This document shows, piece after piece, positions 1 through 12,100 of a DNA stretch of 64,000 bases (position 1 is the stretch's first letter; each line of letters starts with the position of its first letter). Both the position numbers and the translations under genes were made by a program. A model generated the notes under the pieces. That model ran no database searches and had not been told where the DNA came from. It was given only the letters and a program-made list of their open reading frames with translations. This DNA comes from Phorcus lineatus (taxonomy: Eukaryota > Mollusca > Gastropoda > Trochida > Trochidae), in contig OV121091.1 in assembly GCA_921293015.1 (NCBI GenBank), forward strand, positions 7,841,755 to 7,905,754, written 5' to 3'.

Positions 1-2
1 CT

Positions 3-210
3 GTGATCAGTCTGCTCACCGGTACCACCAAACACAATGTTTATGATAGACCTTGTTCAGGTCGTCCTAGAGCCACTACACAAGCCCAGGAGCGATACAT
101 TCATAAACAGGTGCTGTGAAATCGAGCAGAAACATCCAATCAGCTTTCAGTAAACTAGTAATAAGTTACAGGAAATCGATGTGGGTGTGATGTTGCATCC
201 TATAGAAGCC
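3..210 (+). pseudogene. Tc1/mariner transposase, N-terminal fragment
   Basis: The frame starting at position 3 reads a Tc1-type DNA-binding region: the motif RPCSGRPRATTQAQERYI (about 60-115) matches the linker before the second helix-turn-helix of Tc1-like transposases (usual form RPRSGRPRVTT). A stop follows soon after, and further stops interrupt the frame. No DDE catalytic domain is visible downstream and the fragment is cut by the window start. Family call is from the motif alone. It is a dead fragment in or near the 3' part of the UBA5 locus. Confidence 0.8.
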
Positions 211-299
211 AAATTGTCAGTTCTGCCTCAACATTATTTGCATTCATGGATCGCTAAGCGAAGAGGGCTCAAGCTATGCGGGTTGCCACGATGGACATG

Positions 300-450
300 C
301 CATCAGGTCCAGATCAGCTATTGAGAGCATCCGTATCCGTGAGTGTAATGCTTCAGTTTGGGCAACGATGTAAACTAAAACCCAGGCCCCGGCCCTGAGG
401 AAGCATGTCGAGTGACAAAACAAAACCCAAAACCCTAACGTGCCGAGCAA
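300..450 (+). pseudogene. Decayed LINE ORF1 leader with a 2A-like trace
   Basis: In the frame at 361-408 the reading is GNDVN-stop-NPGPGPEEACRV. The core at 367-390 (DVN, stop, NPGP) resembles the 2A consensus D(V/I)ExNPGP with one codon mutated to a stop. The neighbouring frame upstream (about 320-355) reads a hydrophobic run ending VMLQF, as expected before a 2A. The DNA around AAAACCCAGGCCC is shared with the intact LINE leader at 52416-52440. Inference: a remnant of a related LINE ORF1. The signal is short, so confidence is modest. Confidence 0.35.
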
Positions 451-522
451 AAGTTCTAAAAGAAATATGAGACATGAGAAAGGCATGAATGACAATTTTC
501 TTACTATATCAAACCGTATTAA

Positions 523-1571
523 CCCTTGTGATGTGGATCTCGAGCTTGTCCGGGATGAATTTTGCTTTTCCTGCAAGATGTCCAGGGGAGATGCGAGTAG
601 CACACTTAGGTTTTCTCACGCTAACTCAATATTGCTGCAGTCCACAGTAGCCGCTCCTGGGCACTTATTGCATAATAGTAGTGTCAGTTCAATGCTTGAA
701 CTTTCTATCTGGCTGTCGCTAAGCTACCCAGTTTTGTTATGTTGATGTTATAAATAAAAGGGGAAAATTATCTGAAAGTTATACAAACTTTGTTAATGTC
801 TATCGTATCGAAAATAAGCAGAAAAGTTTTTTTCCCCTGCTTTTTACACTTCCTATCCTTTTAATGGCAGAGCGCATTATTAACAATTTTACATAACAAT
901 GAAGAGGAAGGGATAGTCTTCAATTCTATATAAAATTTGCAAATTACAATAAGACAATAAAGGAGAGTTAAGTAATATCGCAATCATCAAAATGTGTTCT
1001 CAAATACCTGGATTACCATCTTTGAACACTATATATATTCCAAACCAAGTATTTATTATTTTGATATCATCGTAAAGAAGAAACAAATATCTTCATTTCC
1101 ATGGATAATTTGCACATATTTTAATCAAAATAAAACTTGTGAGAATGATCACAGTCTGTTTTTACTAGCTATAGCCACCCACCTTCCGTTGGTAATACCT
1201 TCTAATCCCAATGCTATAGATTGTTATATTTGATATCTTCATAATTGCCAAGAAAAATTTTCCTTCAATTCTATATATGATTTGCATGTATACAAAGCAA
1301 ATTACTTGATTTATATAGTTGGAAATAAAGACAATTTCTATTATGTGTGAGTGAATTTTTCAGCGGGGATATCATTGTATGTTTGCCTGGGGCTACTAGC
1401 TTAGTAATATTACTGTGGTGGTCAGAACGTTATCTTATATATCTTTCTTTTAGTATGGCGTATCCTAATAAAATTTATCCTAATAAAATTTATCGTGAAA
1501 TACAGAACAATAAATTAGCTTCATTTCCCTATATGACTTGTCTATGTGCACTCATTTATTAAATTCTTTTA
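523..1571 (+). mobile_element. TTAA-family (piggyBac-like) non-autonomous fragment
   Basis: The piece is preceded by TTAA (519-522) and starts CCCTTGTGATGTGG, matching the CCCTTAAGATGCGGG end of the full copy at 52996. Similarity continues through the terminal segment (about 556-800) and the internal AT-rich array (about 840-1560), with an internal deletion near 830. The far CCCTTCCGTTGC end is absent. The same orientation is seen in the copy at 52996-55390. Confidence 0.75.
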
Positions 1572-1575
1572 TTAA

Positions 1576-1882
1576 CACTTAAGATGCAGAGCACGGACCT
1601 GTTCGGGTTGAAATTAGCTTTGACCGCATGTCCTCCAGACGAGATGCGACTACCACACTCAGTTTTTCTCAAACTAGCTCATTATCGCTGCGGTGCCCAG
1701 TAGCCAAGGACAGGCAATTGTTGTACGGCAGTAGTGTCAGTTCAACGCTAGTACTTTCCGTCCATCTGTCGCTAAGCTACCGAATTTTGTTTCGTAAGTG
1801 TTCTAAATAATGCGCGTACATGTTCCAAAAATTATGCAAAGATTGATAACATTTATAGTACCAAAAATAAGCGTTAAAGATA
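1576..1882 (+). mobile_element. TTAA-family terminal segment, second fragment
   Basis: TTAA at 1572-1575 is followed by a segment starting CACTTAAGATGCAG that matches the GC-rich terminal segment of the family (about 300 bp). It abuts the previous fragment and ends where the hAT MITE is inserted. It does not resume after the MITE, so it was truncated before or during that insertion. Confidence 0.7.
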
Positions 1883-1890
1883 ATATATCC

Positions 1891-2310
1891 TAAGGGTGCG
1901 CGGTATTATCGGTATATCGGTATATTGCGATATAGATACAACACGATACGTACCGGTACACTCTTCTGAAAATATCCAATATATCGGATCATATAAAATT
2001 AACAATTTCCGTGTAAAATTACAGAAAAATATAACCAAAAAACATGATTTTACTGATCGTTGAAGTGTGATCTCGCAAAACGAAAATAGCACGGACATGT
2101 TAAAAGTCCGATCCAAGTCACTGAATAATCTTTCTTTACAAAACGAGCCAGATGAGCATTGATCACTGTTCTTATTGCTGTTATTTAGTCAAGAGAGCAT
2201 GGAAAAATTAAAATATGAAAAGTACCAATATATTGCAATACGTATTGCAATACGCCTCTCTGTATCGCAATATATTGCAATATGGAAATGAGTAGCGATA
2301 CCCATCCTTA
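1891..2310. mobile_element. hAT-type MITE with 8-bp target duplication
   Basis: The element begins TAAGGGTGCGCGGTAT and ends with the imperfect inverse ATACCCATCCTTA. It is flanked by a perfect 8-bp duplication ATATATCC (1883-1890 and 2311-2318), the length made by hAT transposases. The interior is rich in GATAT/ATATC and GCAATA words in both orientations. No coding capacity. Confidence 0.8.
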
Positions 2311-2608
2311 ATATATCCCAGTTTTGTATCCGACTTCAATCCCCATTTTCAAAAAGACAATACATTCAAGTACGTAAAACACCAAACAGAGTTTCAATGC
2401 GTCCTTTAATTAAAAAGATATAACGGTTCAAAGTGCGTTGAAATTGGCCACCTCGATAACCCAATTTAAAAAGTCCCTAGAGCGGCCTGAGCTCTCCTTC
2501 AGCGGATGTGACGTCATAGACAGGACTCGCTCCGCGTTTGTTTGTAAACAAGTATATATCAATGCAGATATGGGTCGCATTCGTCTACGTTTTCATTGCA
2601 AAAGAGGA

Positions 2609-2664
2609 ATGCCTTCTTCCTGCGTTGCTGCCAACTGTACTAATAAGAAATCAGGAGTCATAAG
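2609..2664 (+). CDS. Possible THAP-domain first exon
   Basis: An ATG at 2609 opens MPSSCVAANCTNKKS, which matches the conserved start of THAP zinc-finger domains (usual form MPSSCVAVNCTNR, the first CxxxC pair of a C2CH finger). The frame runs to a good 5' splice site AG|GTGCAT at 2664/2665 and stops at 2678 if unspliced. A palindromic TGACGTCA (CRE-like) lies about 100 bp upstream, consistent with a promoter. The next exon (expected to start near FHRFP) was not found. It may be a real gene on the strand opposite UBA5, or a first-exon relic of a THAP-bearing transposon such as a P or Kolobok element. Confidence 0.45.
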
Positions 2665-3835
2665 GTGCATATACATATAGATCTGTAAATGTTTGTGACA
2701 GGTTTGTAGTTTATCACATTACTAGTTTAGGAGTATACATTATTTTTTTGGTGCTGATTACTCTTAGGATACATACAAAATTGTGGGCACATCACTTATG
2801 TTTGTATGTTGACAGTACAGTTTTGGTTTACATTTATGAATAATTATAATTTCTTGCTACAGCGTCATTTTAGAAGGAACAAAAAGTAATTAAAGTCATA
2901 AAGCTGCCCCGGATAAACATTTACCATTTTATGTAGCCTTACAGTGGATAATTCATAACCTATTTAAAATTGATAAACATTGCAGTATGAAATAAGATAT
3001 TTAGTGATACAGATTTGTTAATATATTGTCATGTGTCAAGTGTATTGACAAACCTAATTACCTTCATCAAGTTTCAATAAAGGCTGTTTATCATGTGTGA
3101 GGATAAAGTTTAGATAACTAATCAGTGCCTTGTGTATTACCTATTGGAAATGTGCCAGGTGCTGAGGTCATAATTAGAGAATAACCAACTCAGTACGAGT
3201 GATTACGGGATATATGCCTGAGTCGAAATAATGTTCACAGTTGCGAGCCTTGGCTTTATTTCAGCCCCTCCTATGTTTTTATTTGTGTAATTATTTCATT
3301 CATTTATCAACATGTACGTTTATTGTTTTCGTGCCTCTATTAAAAATGATTTCGAGTCGTCATTCTCTTTCTTCTATGTCATCATGCATTCAATATTATC
3401 TTTTACAGTGAGTGACTTATTCTTTCTTAGCTCCGCATGGGCAAATTTAAGCCTTTATTATTGTTATGTTGTTCAGAATTAAGAAAAATTAACAACTGAT
3501 AGTAAAACAATGAGTCCTCGTTAGCGTCAGCTTCTAGTCAGATAATACCATTTAGCATTTCAGACCAATATCACCTGTCAGACTATGACCAGTGGTCAGC
3601 TTCAGGTATTGAGCAGGTGTCAACTGTGCTGTACAAACACATGCAGGTGGCTTGTAGACAAGTGACCATGTATCAGTCTGTTTCGTCAGGACGGTGCCTC
3701 ACGTGTCTTGAAACAACAGGATACACTACTTTACCGTGTCTGTTATCCAATGAAATATGAGAGGTTAAATAAGAAATTATCAAACTAATTTTACAACAAC
3801 TCGTAAAAACTAAAACAAGATACTTAACATCTAGA
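2665..3835. other. Non-coding stretch, nothing recognised
   Basis: AT-rich sequence with stops in every frame, no clear terminal repeats and no match to the repeat families seen elsewhere in the window. Probably intron of UBA5 on the minus strand and of the putative THAP gene on the plus strand. Confidence 0.4.
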
Positions 3836-5100
3836 AAATAACAACTCTACCAACCCATCGTAAACGTATACAAACACTCATACAACAGGCAGACATGCAC
3901 CACATCAATCTACCCATGCAAAACACCATGCACCACCCCATACCACCTCTCCCCACACCAAAAATTGGCATGCATCTCACCAAAATCATAAACAAACAAA
4001 ACCCATAACAGGCACTATAATATATACAGGACAACTGGCCCGACTGGTGCCATGTATACACTGACGAGTCCAAGGACCCTGAGGCACGCACAACAGGACC
4101 CGGACTGCACATGCGGCAACCCGAGCTACACACATACTACCACAGACTTCCAAATGACCAATTTGTCTTTACGGCAGAACTCATGGCCATCTTGATAGCC
4201 CTATACAGCAAAAAATCACTAAAAACAACAACAACATATTCATACTCAGTGGACTGCAGGCACTCCAAAACAAATCCACCAAAAAACGAGCAGTCATCAT
4301 CTCAAAAATACTACACATAATACAAACACTCAACAACCTTTGGATACCCACCCACAGACTATTCGGAAACGAAAAAGCCGACAAAGCAGCAAAGGAGGGC
4401 CTTAAACTATAAACACCTTCACTTCCACTCTACCACTCTAAACAAGAGGCCAAAAGCCTATCTAAACTACACGCTTAACCCAAGTGGCAACAACACAACA
4501 AACAATCCACCATAGCCACTCACACCAAAACACTACTACCCAACCCCCTCCGCAAACAAATAATATACTCCAAAAACACAAACATAGACAGGGCAATCAT
4601 CAAATTACAAACAGGACACAAACGCCTCAATAAACACAAACAGAAACATATTGCATCCCCAAATTGCCCACACTGCCCACACCAAGAAACTATGTAAACA
4701 ACATATACTTACTCAATGCACACACTAGACAACACAACGCAACACACTCAATACCACAATGCAACAAATGGCTTTAACCCCACAAAACATTCATCAAATT
4801 CTAAACCCTCTAAACAAACCACAAATACACCATGTCCTAGGCACATACTTAAAAGACATGGGCCTTCTGGCCCGTATCTTAAACAACCAAAATTCTAAAA
4901 TACTAAAACCACAACACACCACACTTCCATATTTACTATTCCAAATTTCCAAAATTATTCCCCCCTTCTTTTAGACCAGGCTTCAAAATTTATCTCCCCA
5001 CTTTTCGGAAACTTCCAGCCTCTTTTTAAAGGCTGCAGCCCGAGCTATCATCAGCTTTCGCTGGAAAGGGCTCATGAAACTCTCAACCTAAATAAGTAAG
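3836..5100 (+). pseudogene. LINE fossil with RNase H domain (I/Ingi-like), 3' half
   Basis: Around 4050-4410 the plus strand reads pieces of an RNase H domain: YTDESKDP, then YYHRLPNDQFVFTAELMAIL, then LWIPTHRLFGNEKADKAAKE, in that order but in more than one frame. Downstream, about 4570-4880 gives the usual C-terminal tail, with DRAIIKLQTGHKRLN, a CPHCPH cysteine motif and a final YLKDMGLLARI. RNase H after RT is typical of I/Ingi-type LINEs. The RT domain is missing, so the copy is 5'-truncated. The 3' end is near 5090-5100 with a short TAAATAAGTAAG tail. The strand bias (C and A rich) sets it apart from its surroundings. Confidence 0.7.
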
Positions 5101-5383
5101 TATTCAGCACCGGCTATTTTTCTCATAAGGTCACCATTATTGAAAAACTCTGATAGCTCGATGTCAAGACTGTGTCGTTTATCTGTTTTCTCACTGATCA
5201 GTGATGGGTATAAGTTCTGTTCTTAAGCTAAAAAGGACTTGGATATTTATGTTCTTGTGGATATATTCACTGAAAAGGTACGTTTCACGTGTTTAACCGA
5301 ACAACTAACTCATGCTTTGTTGATTTAAGAAATGAAGAAGGTGAGGCAGCTTTTCACTTTAGCTTACGAACAAGTTACTTAAA

Positions 5384-5478
5384 GTAAGCGCTATGCGAAT
5401 TCAGGGCAATGCGCTTTGAGCATGTATTAGTACGTGGAAAAGCGCCATATAACTATCCATAAAAATATTATTATCAAC
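5384..5478 (+). repeat. SINE or RTE-like 3' tail
   Basis: The words GCGCTTTGAGCATG and AAAGCGCCATATAA followed by an ATT-rich tail resemble the conserved 3' ends of invertebrate SINEs mobilised by RTE-type LINEs. A similar short motif (AAGCGCTATATAA) occurs at 17200-17215. No polymerase III boxes were found, so this is only a tail-like fragment. Confidence 0.4.
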
Positions 5479-6109
5479 TTACGTTAACTAACTATATACT
5501 AAATCCCTTAAATGACCTTTATAAACATGTGAACTATGTTATCCATTGAATTATGATACTGTTTCTTTATATGCCACTCAACCACTCGATTTAATACATG
5601 TTGAATTACTAGCTTAATTCATAACGACTTCTTAACAGCTTTTTATTTCGCTTCACTTAGTTACGAATTTATAAATAATTATTGAGAATAATATTTCCCT
5701 GTCAAGGTTTAACACGGTTTCATGATCTTGAAATTTCCTTAAATCAATTTGATATTTCAAATAAGAAATGAAAAAAACCTTCTAAACCATGCTGCTTAGA
5801 ATTGATAAAAACATAAAGTGCGATTTTATTCGCGCTTAATTGACTTACTCGATTTGGAAAGATAGGCAAAAGAAAGGCGACTTTTCTGTTTTTGGCAAGC
5901 ACGCCTTGCCAAATTTAAAGTTTTGGAATGAACGCGCGTTACTCCAGTGCTAGAAGCAAGGAACATCCCCACAATATATCAGCTTTAGGGATGCAGCAGA
6001 TTTGGAGGAAAATTTAAAAAATGTGAACATTTCTGATTAGCTAAAAAGCAATTTAATTTCTCTGCCTAAACTAGAGAAAGCATGTGTAATGCACTGTACA
6101 ATTACCTAC
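5479..6109. other. UBA5 intron, nothing else recognised
   Basis: AT-rich, no open frame of note and no terminal repeats. It lies directly downstream of the last UBA5 exon found. The next exon, expected to continue IELVSE and to carry the UFC1- and UFM1-binding tail, was looked for here and towards position 1 but not found. Confidence 0.4.
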
Positions 6110-6185
6110 CAAAGTCATCTTCATGTATAACCTCCTCCACCTTGGGTTGGGCAACAACTTCCTTCGGTTTTGATGCTTCCCTCTC
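6110..6185 (-). CDS. UBA5: UBA5 exon: linker to C-terminal region
   Basis: Acceptor TACTCGCAG at 6186-6194; the exon reads [25 protein letters not shown] plus one base. It matches the vertebrate stretch ending EEIIHEDNEWG, after the adenylation domain. The donor is taken as G|GTAGGT at 6109; a second GT four bases on (AG|GTAATT) is also possible, so the 3' edge is uncertain by 4 bp. The upstream intron is about 16.9 kb. Confidence 0.9.
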
Positions 6186-9100
6186 CTGCGAGTAGAAATC
6201 AAATCATTTTGATAATGTCTATTAGATATCAAATCATTGAAGAAGGATTTTTATCATGGTTTTAATAACACATAGCCACAAGGACAACCATTGATACATG
6301 CTTTCTAATATAGTTAATTATTCTAAGTAAAATCTATGTAATCTATAAAACTTGACTCAATTCAGACTCTGTAAATTTCTTTGCAAGTGGCATTCAATTG
6401 TAGCGCATTTGTATTCGTAACACATAACCAGTTATAATTAACTTTGTTATCAATACAATGTCTTTGTATGAACGAGTGCGCGCCAGGTACTGTACCGGAT
6501 GTTCCGTTAGTGAGAGAGCAGACCTCATGGCTGCTGATTGTACTTGACTGTCATGTAATATTGAACAAGCAACAATACACAAATCCTCAGGAACGTAACA
6601 GTGTTTGTTATTATGCCCAGGCTGACTGCCACACTGGACGAAGTCTACATGAGTTGGTTAATGTCTACAGTTTGCCGCTTTTCAATGTTTATGTGGACAC
6701 ACCCAAACTAGAGCCATTGACTCTCTAGATCATCAGGCTAGATAATGTACAATTTACAATCCCGACAGGCCTGTATCTGTAATCAAGATTTGAACTTGCT
6801 AGCGTCAGTGGCTGTTGAGAAGCATCAGGCTTGATGAGCTAAAAAATCAACAATTACAATTTAACTTTGGTCCCTTCAGCTCAATAAGAGGAGAGATACA
6901 CAGTTGTAATTAGCAATCAGGACTGGTAGTTTCCCTACACACACTACCTTCCCTTGACCCCTTGATCATGTGACCAAAAGTTGTTTTCAAACAAGTGTTT
7001 GCCACTAACATGGCAATGTCCCCCGCAGTTATGAGATATTTGGTATAATTAATATTATAAATCTTTAGATATCTGAGTCTTCCTTCATTGAAGGCTGTCA
7101 CCAAATATGAACACTCTAGGTGCTAAGCTTTACGAGATATCGCTTTTTAACAATGTATTACAAAGAGGTCAAAGTGTCCTGGTGACCTTGAAAATGAGGT
7201 CAAGGTCCCTAATGTCGACTGGCATCTGAGTCTTTCTCCATTGAAGGCTTTCACCAAATATGAACACTCTAGGTGCTAAGCTTTACGAGATATTATTAAA
7301 ATCTAAATATTTTAGATATTTAAAAATGCTTACCCCACTTCTGGGATATAAGAAGTGGGGTCAGTATAAAAAATTTATAAAAATCTAATTCTACCATGAA
7401 AGTGCTGGATACTCGATTCTGATTGGCTGTTTTCTCCGATTCACAGGGTATCAATTCACGATTGAAGTCGTTTTGTTACTTGAAATCTGTTTTCAATGTA
7501 TTAACTGGTAACTTCAGAGTCGATATTCCGCTTGCAAGTGGGATTAAAGTCATAGTCTCATTTTTGCAAGGCAAATTGTAATAAATGCCGGAAAAATAGT
7601 TCACCACTCACAGAAATCTTTCCCCTGACGTTTGCAACAATTTTCAGAACTCTCCAGGAATTCTAGCCCTCAATAATGAAGTTCAAACTACCCTACCCTA
7701 CCCGAATATTGTGTTTTTTGCGAGCATTAGTCCTTACCACGTCATTTCGCTAAAACCGTGACGAAGAACACATAAAATTTCCCAGCTGAATATCCAATGA
7801 AAATAGCTAATAGCTTATGCTTTTTCAAATATAGAAATAACAAAAAGGTGGTAAACTCAGTGAAGAATGCGTCTGTCATAAGTATCGGCGCTGCGATGAC
7901 TAGATTTCCGGTGTTTCGTACTCGCGATGGGATTGCACTTGATTCGGTGCCTCATCAGTCTGAAACGGCATATGCCAATAAGCTGCTTTATCCAAAACTG
8001 TTAAACGGGCATAAAAGTGAAAATCTTTGAAAATGCGACAGGAAATATTTGTGTTAGCGATCAGATTTTGTTCGTGAACAATATTTAGTTCAGTTTAGTT
8101 GCCTTACAAAAATGAGACTATGAATTTAATCTCTTTCTAAAAGGAATTAACCGTTATTGTGTTCGTGTGTTTACACAGAGAGAGCAAATTTTTTTAATTT
8201 TATGTCATATTTTTTACAAAATAAGAAGTTTGAGTGAAAAATCATCGTAAACTAAGCTTTCCGCTACTGGGCATGCAACATCATTTCTTCGAATGCGGCA
8301 ACAAAACAATGACGTTATTTCACGAGTGCTTCTGACATCATAAACTCTATTACGACGTCATAGTGGTCTTCTCTTAGAGTCATCTACACTACACCCAGAA
8401 ACAAACTACCCCCTTTCTAGAAATTTCTAGAACGTATCTAGAACGTATCTAGAAAATTTCTAGAACGGATCTAGAAACTTTCTAGAAACTTTCTAGAACG
8501 TATCTAGAAACTTTCTAGAAATTTCGAGTTTTTATTTTTTTAGAGATATTCAAATAATTTAGATTTGGTCTGAAACTGTATGTCATCTTTTGCACAATTT
8601 GAAAAGATGAACTACTTATGTTAATTAGGAAAGAAGATATTCAATGTTAAAGTTTCCCTCCTCTACAACGCATCCTCATTATAACGCTCCCTGCTAGCGG
8701 AATGCTACGCATTGCTTACGCGCTTCCGGCTCCCTCTAATGACCTGTTACGCATCTTGTCTTGCATTAAGAATTGGATGTATTGGCATATGCAATGTGTT
8801 TGACAATTTCTATGGTTGTAATTGATTGTTGATTGCTCATTGTTTATTTCATATCTTGATATTAAATTGAGATAGTAAACCCTGCTGATAATATTGATCG
8901 TTAGCTTATGTCAACAACTTAAGTCAGCGTACAGCTTTGCCTTCAAACGTAGAATCAGAAATGAAAAGAAGTAAATTTGATATAATCAATTTAATGTTGT
9001 AATGTAAATTATTAGTTTTATAAAGCGTCTTATTCTTCGATGTTATTACTCTTCTTTATATATGTGCTAAATGTTCAATGCGTTGCACTATAGGAGCTGG

Positions 9101-12100
9101 TGCCTACAAATCAATCAGTATTCTTCTGATCATAAATAGCAGGATGTTTATATACAATTTAAGCATTTTGTAATAGCTGTGATCGAATCACAACGAATTT
9201 TCTATTTCATATCCCTATTGTTCAGCAACTCGGTATACTTCTAAAATGCATAAACGGGATCAACTTGTTTCTTTAGTCCCATCCTTGACATATTTGTCTG
9301 CCTGTATTTGGAAATCACTCTTATCAAACCAGCTGAGCATATAGTCCATGAGAGTAGTGTGCCCTATTGGTGTCACAAATACACATTTTGGAATGATTAC
9401 CTTGTTTACACAAATATGCGACCATTTGAAAATTGTCTACGGAATATAAGTTCCCTGTCCAACATTTTACATGTTCCATGTATGAAAATACGCGTACGAC
9501 TCTCAACATTTTCCACCCTTGGAGATCTTAATTGAGGAGTGCACACATGGTATGGAGATCACGGTTATGTTCTAAAGACACTCAGTCATACGCGCTATGA
9601 AAATGTGATGTCGTTACGCAGATTTTCCTTTCTTGCGTACCAAGCCATCTTAGAATATATGCCAAAGGAATTAGCAAATAACGTTTCTTCTCTCAGTTCG
9701 TGATATTCAATCTGTAAACTTAACATTAGTGCAAAGAATAACCAAAAACGTTATGAAACAAATGGGTGAATGAGACACACACAAAAAAACAAATAAAAAC
9801 ATTTTTGTCGGTTTAATTTAGGACATATTTGAAATAAATATGCAAACAAAAAATACCCTCGTCTTTTCAAAGACTTGGATATTATAATTGAATTGTTTGT
9901 AGGGGGGTTGACTATGCAAATAACCTCTGCTTGCTCTTAAGAAAATGAAAAGATTGTAAGAGTTAGTTCCCTGTCTCTAAATGAAAATATGAAGGCAACG
10001 TTTACACGTACATAATGACATATCGGAATGTTGAGAAAAAAGTGTTTTCTAGGTGTAAGCAATCATGCGCTTTTGACGTTTAATTCAATCATGAAAGTAT
10101 TCGCAGTTTTAACTAAGCAATTAGTTAGTCTTAAGCTTTTCATTTCCCTCGCCGTCATCTTTGTTTATAGTGTGCGCGCTTACTACATGTACGACTACAA
10201 TGCCTTTGGCGTGACACTAGTATACTCGATCTTTTTACAGATTGTTGAAACGACTTTACTTATTTGTTCAATTTATCGGCTTAATTGGGGTTGACGAAAT
10301 TACAAACAAATTATGTGTATGCCTTTCTTGGATAATCTTAGGAAGTATTTTTTAATTTGTGGAAGATGAACTTACGCGTCGTATTATTTGACAACATAAT
10401 TCAAAGAGCCATGCCGCTGTCCACTCACACAGTGAGTAGAGCTTCACAGTAATTCTCCAAGGTGTGTGTTTATATACTGAGTAGTAAAACACTGTGACAA
10501 CATATTCAAGATTCGATCAAAATAATGTTAAATAGTTTCATCCTCCATGGTATGGTTTAAAGGTTTAAATATATTTTTATTCCAGAAGTGTGTTTGCTTC
10601 ATAAACTTTTTCTTGAGAAACGATATATCAGATTTTCTCTATGCTGTACATTTTTGTTAGTAATACTGAGCAGTAACGGATTGCTATTTTTATTTGCCAT
10701 TGATACATGAGAAACGGACATATAAATGTTAGGACGTCAAAATTCTGCATACATTTTACATGTGTACTGGTTAAAAGTCCTAAATAATCCTGCCAATCAA
10801 TATTTACATTTGTGCTTGATGTAAAGAGGTTTTAAAAATTACGTTTGAGTCATTGACGCGCATCACTGTTCGGTTTTCTTTGTCACTTTACTGAACTCAT
10901 AAGCACTAAGATCCTAATTTTTTTAAACAACCATCTTGATAAAATAACATGTTGAGCCGTGAAGATAGTCCAGTATTTAATGAGTTTTGACAAATAGTTC
11001 AGTAAGTTTAACATGACGCCCGCAATCAGTCTGAAATGTAATCTTAATAACCGATTGTATATTATATATATATATTTGTATTTGTACTCTTATACCACCA
11101 TTGGTGGTCTTTGGAGAATAAAGAAGTTGAAGTTGAAGAAGTTGAAGTTGCTAATACATATAAATATAACCTTTGTTGCTCACGGGGGCTTTGTGATTTT
11201 CACAGTAAATTGAATCAATTTTAAAGAAAACCTATTTAATTACCATCTGACATTGATAACAGGTACCCATTTAATAACCATTTCCTAATTGATTTTGATG
11301 TTTTCAACTATAGTGGTATTTTATGTCCATGTGTTTAAAGATACATATCAATTTGTATCATAATTTAGTAAGAACTCAGTCATAATGACATGTACGCAAT
11401 GTTATGTTATTCACATATTTTTGTATGCATTTAATTATGTAAGAAAACAACATAGATATAATCCAATTACTGTCGATGGTTTCAACGTATTGATAGGAAC
11501 AAAGTAGAAATGACATTCCTTTTCCCCTTACGATTTCATTTAGAAAAATGGATTCAGATGTATAACCGCTTTACTGGTAACGTCGGTGTTAGAAATCTAC
11601 ATTTGAATATGACATGTTTTGTAAGTTTTCAAACAGTCATTTTAAAGTGACACAGAGTATGCATTGTGATTTTTCATATTACACAGATAATAGCTCAAAG
11701 ACCATGGGTCCCTAGTGAGGTTCTAATCGTCTCCCTAAACATGTTTTCCTGTTTTAAATTTGGAAACGGCCATGTATGTTTAAAAGTTAAAACTTTTTGG
11801 TCACATTTACATGTTCATTACTCAACACTTATCAAACACTACAAACCCATATTTCTATGTTTGTCTGCTGTAATTAAGTTTCCAAAATAACGTTTTGCTC
11901 AATGTCGCACGCCATTGTCCGTTTTTTTTATCACACATTACGACTGAAAATTGCTTATTGTCGCTATACTTAACTGTTAAAAATCGGGATGCTGAATTTC
12001 ATAAAACACCACTACTTATCGATGAAAATAACATCATTTATAAAGTTTGACATATTTGACTCCAACAACATTTTTGTGCCCCTTTAACCAAAAAAAGAAA

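Noticed and set aside
4940-6100. Search for the missing C-terminal UBA5 exon (IELVSE and downstream text)
   Set aside because: No minus-strand reading with flanking splice sites matched; the exon is probably outside the window.
6990-7295. GGTCA direct repeats as nuclear-receptor response elements
   Set aside because: They belong to a dispersed repeat family with the same words in every copy, and the spacing does not follow a defined DR pattern.
10028-10294. 88-codon hydrophobic frame, possible small membrane protein
   Set aside because: AT-rich intronic DNA yields such frames by chance; no family motif, splice sites or second copy.
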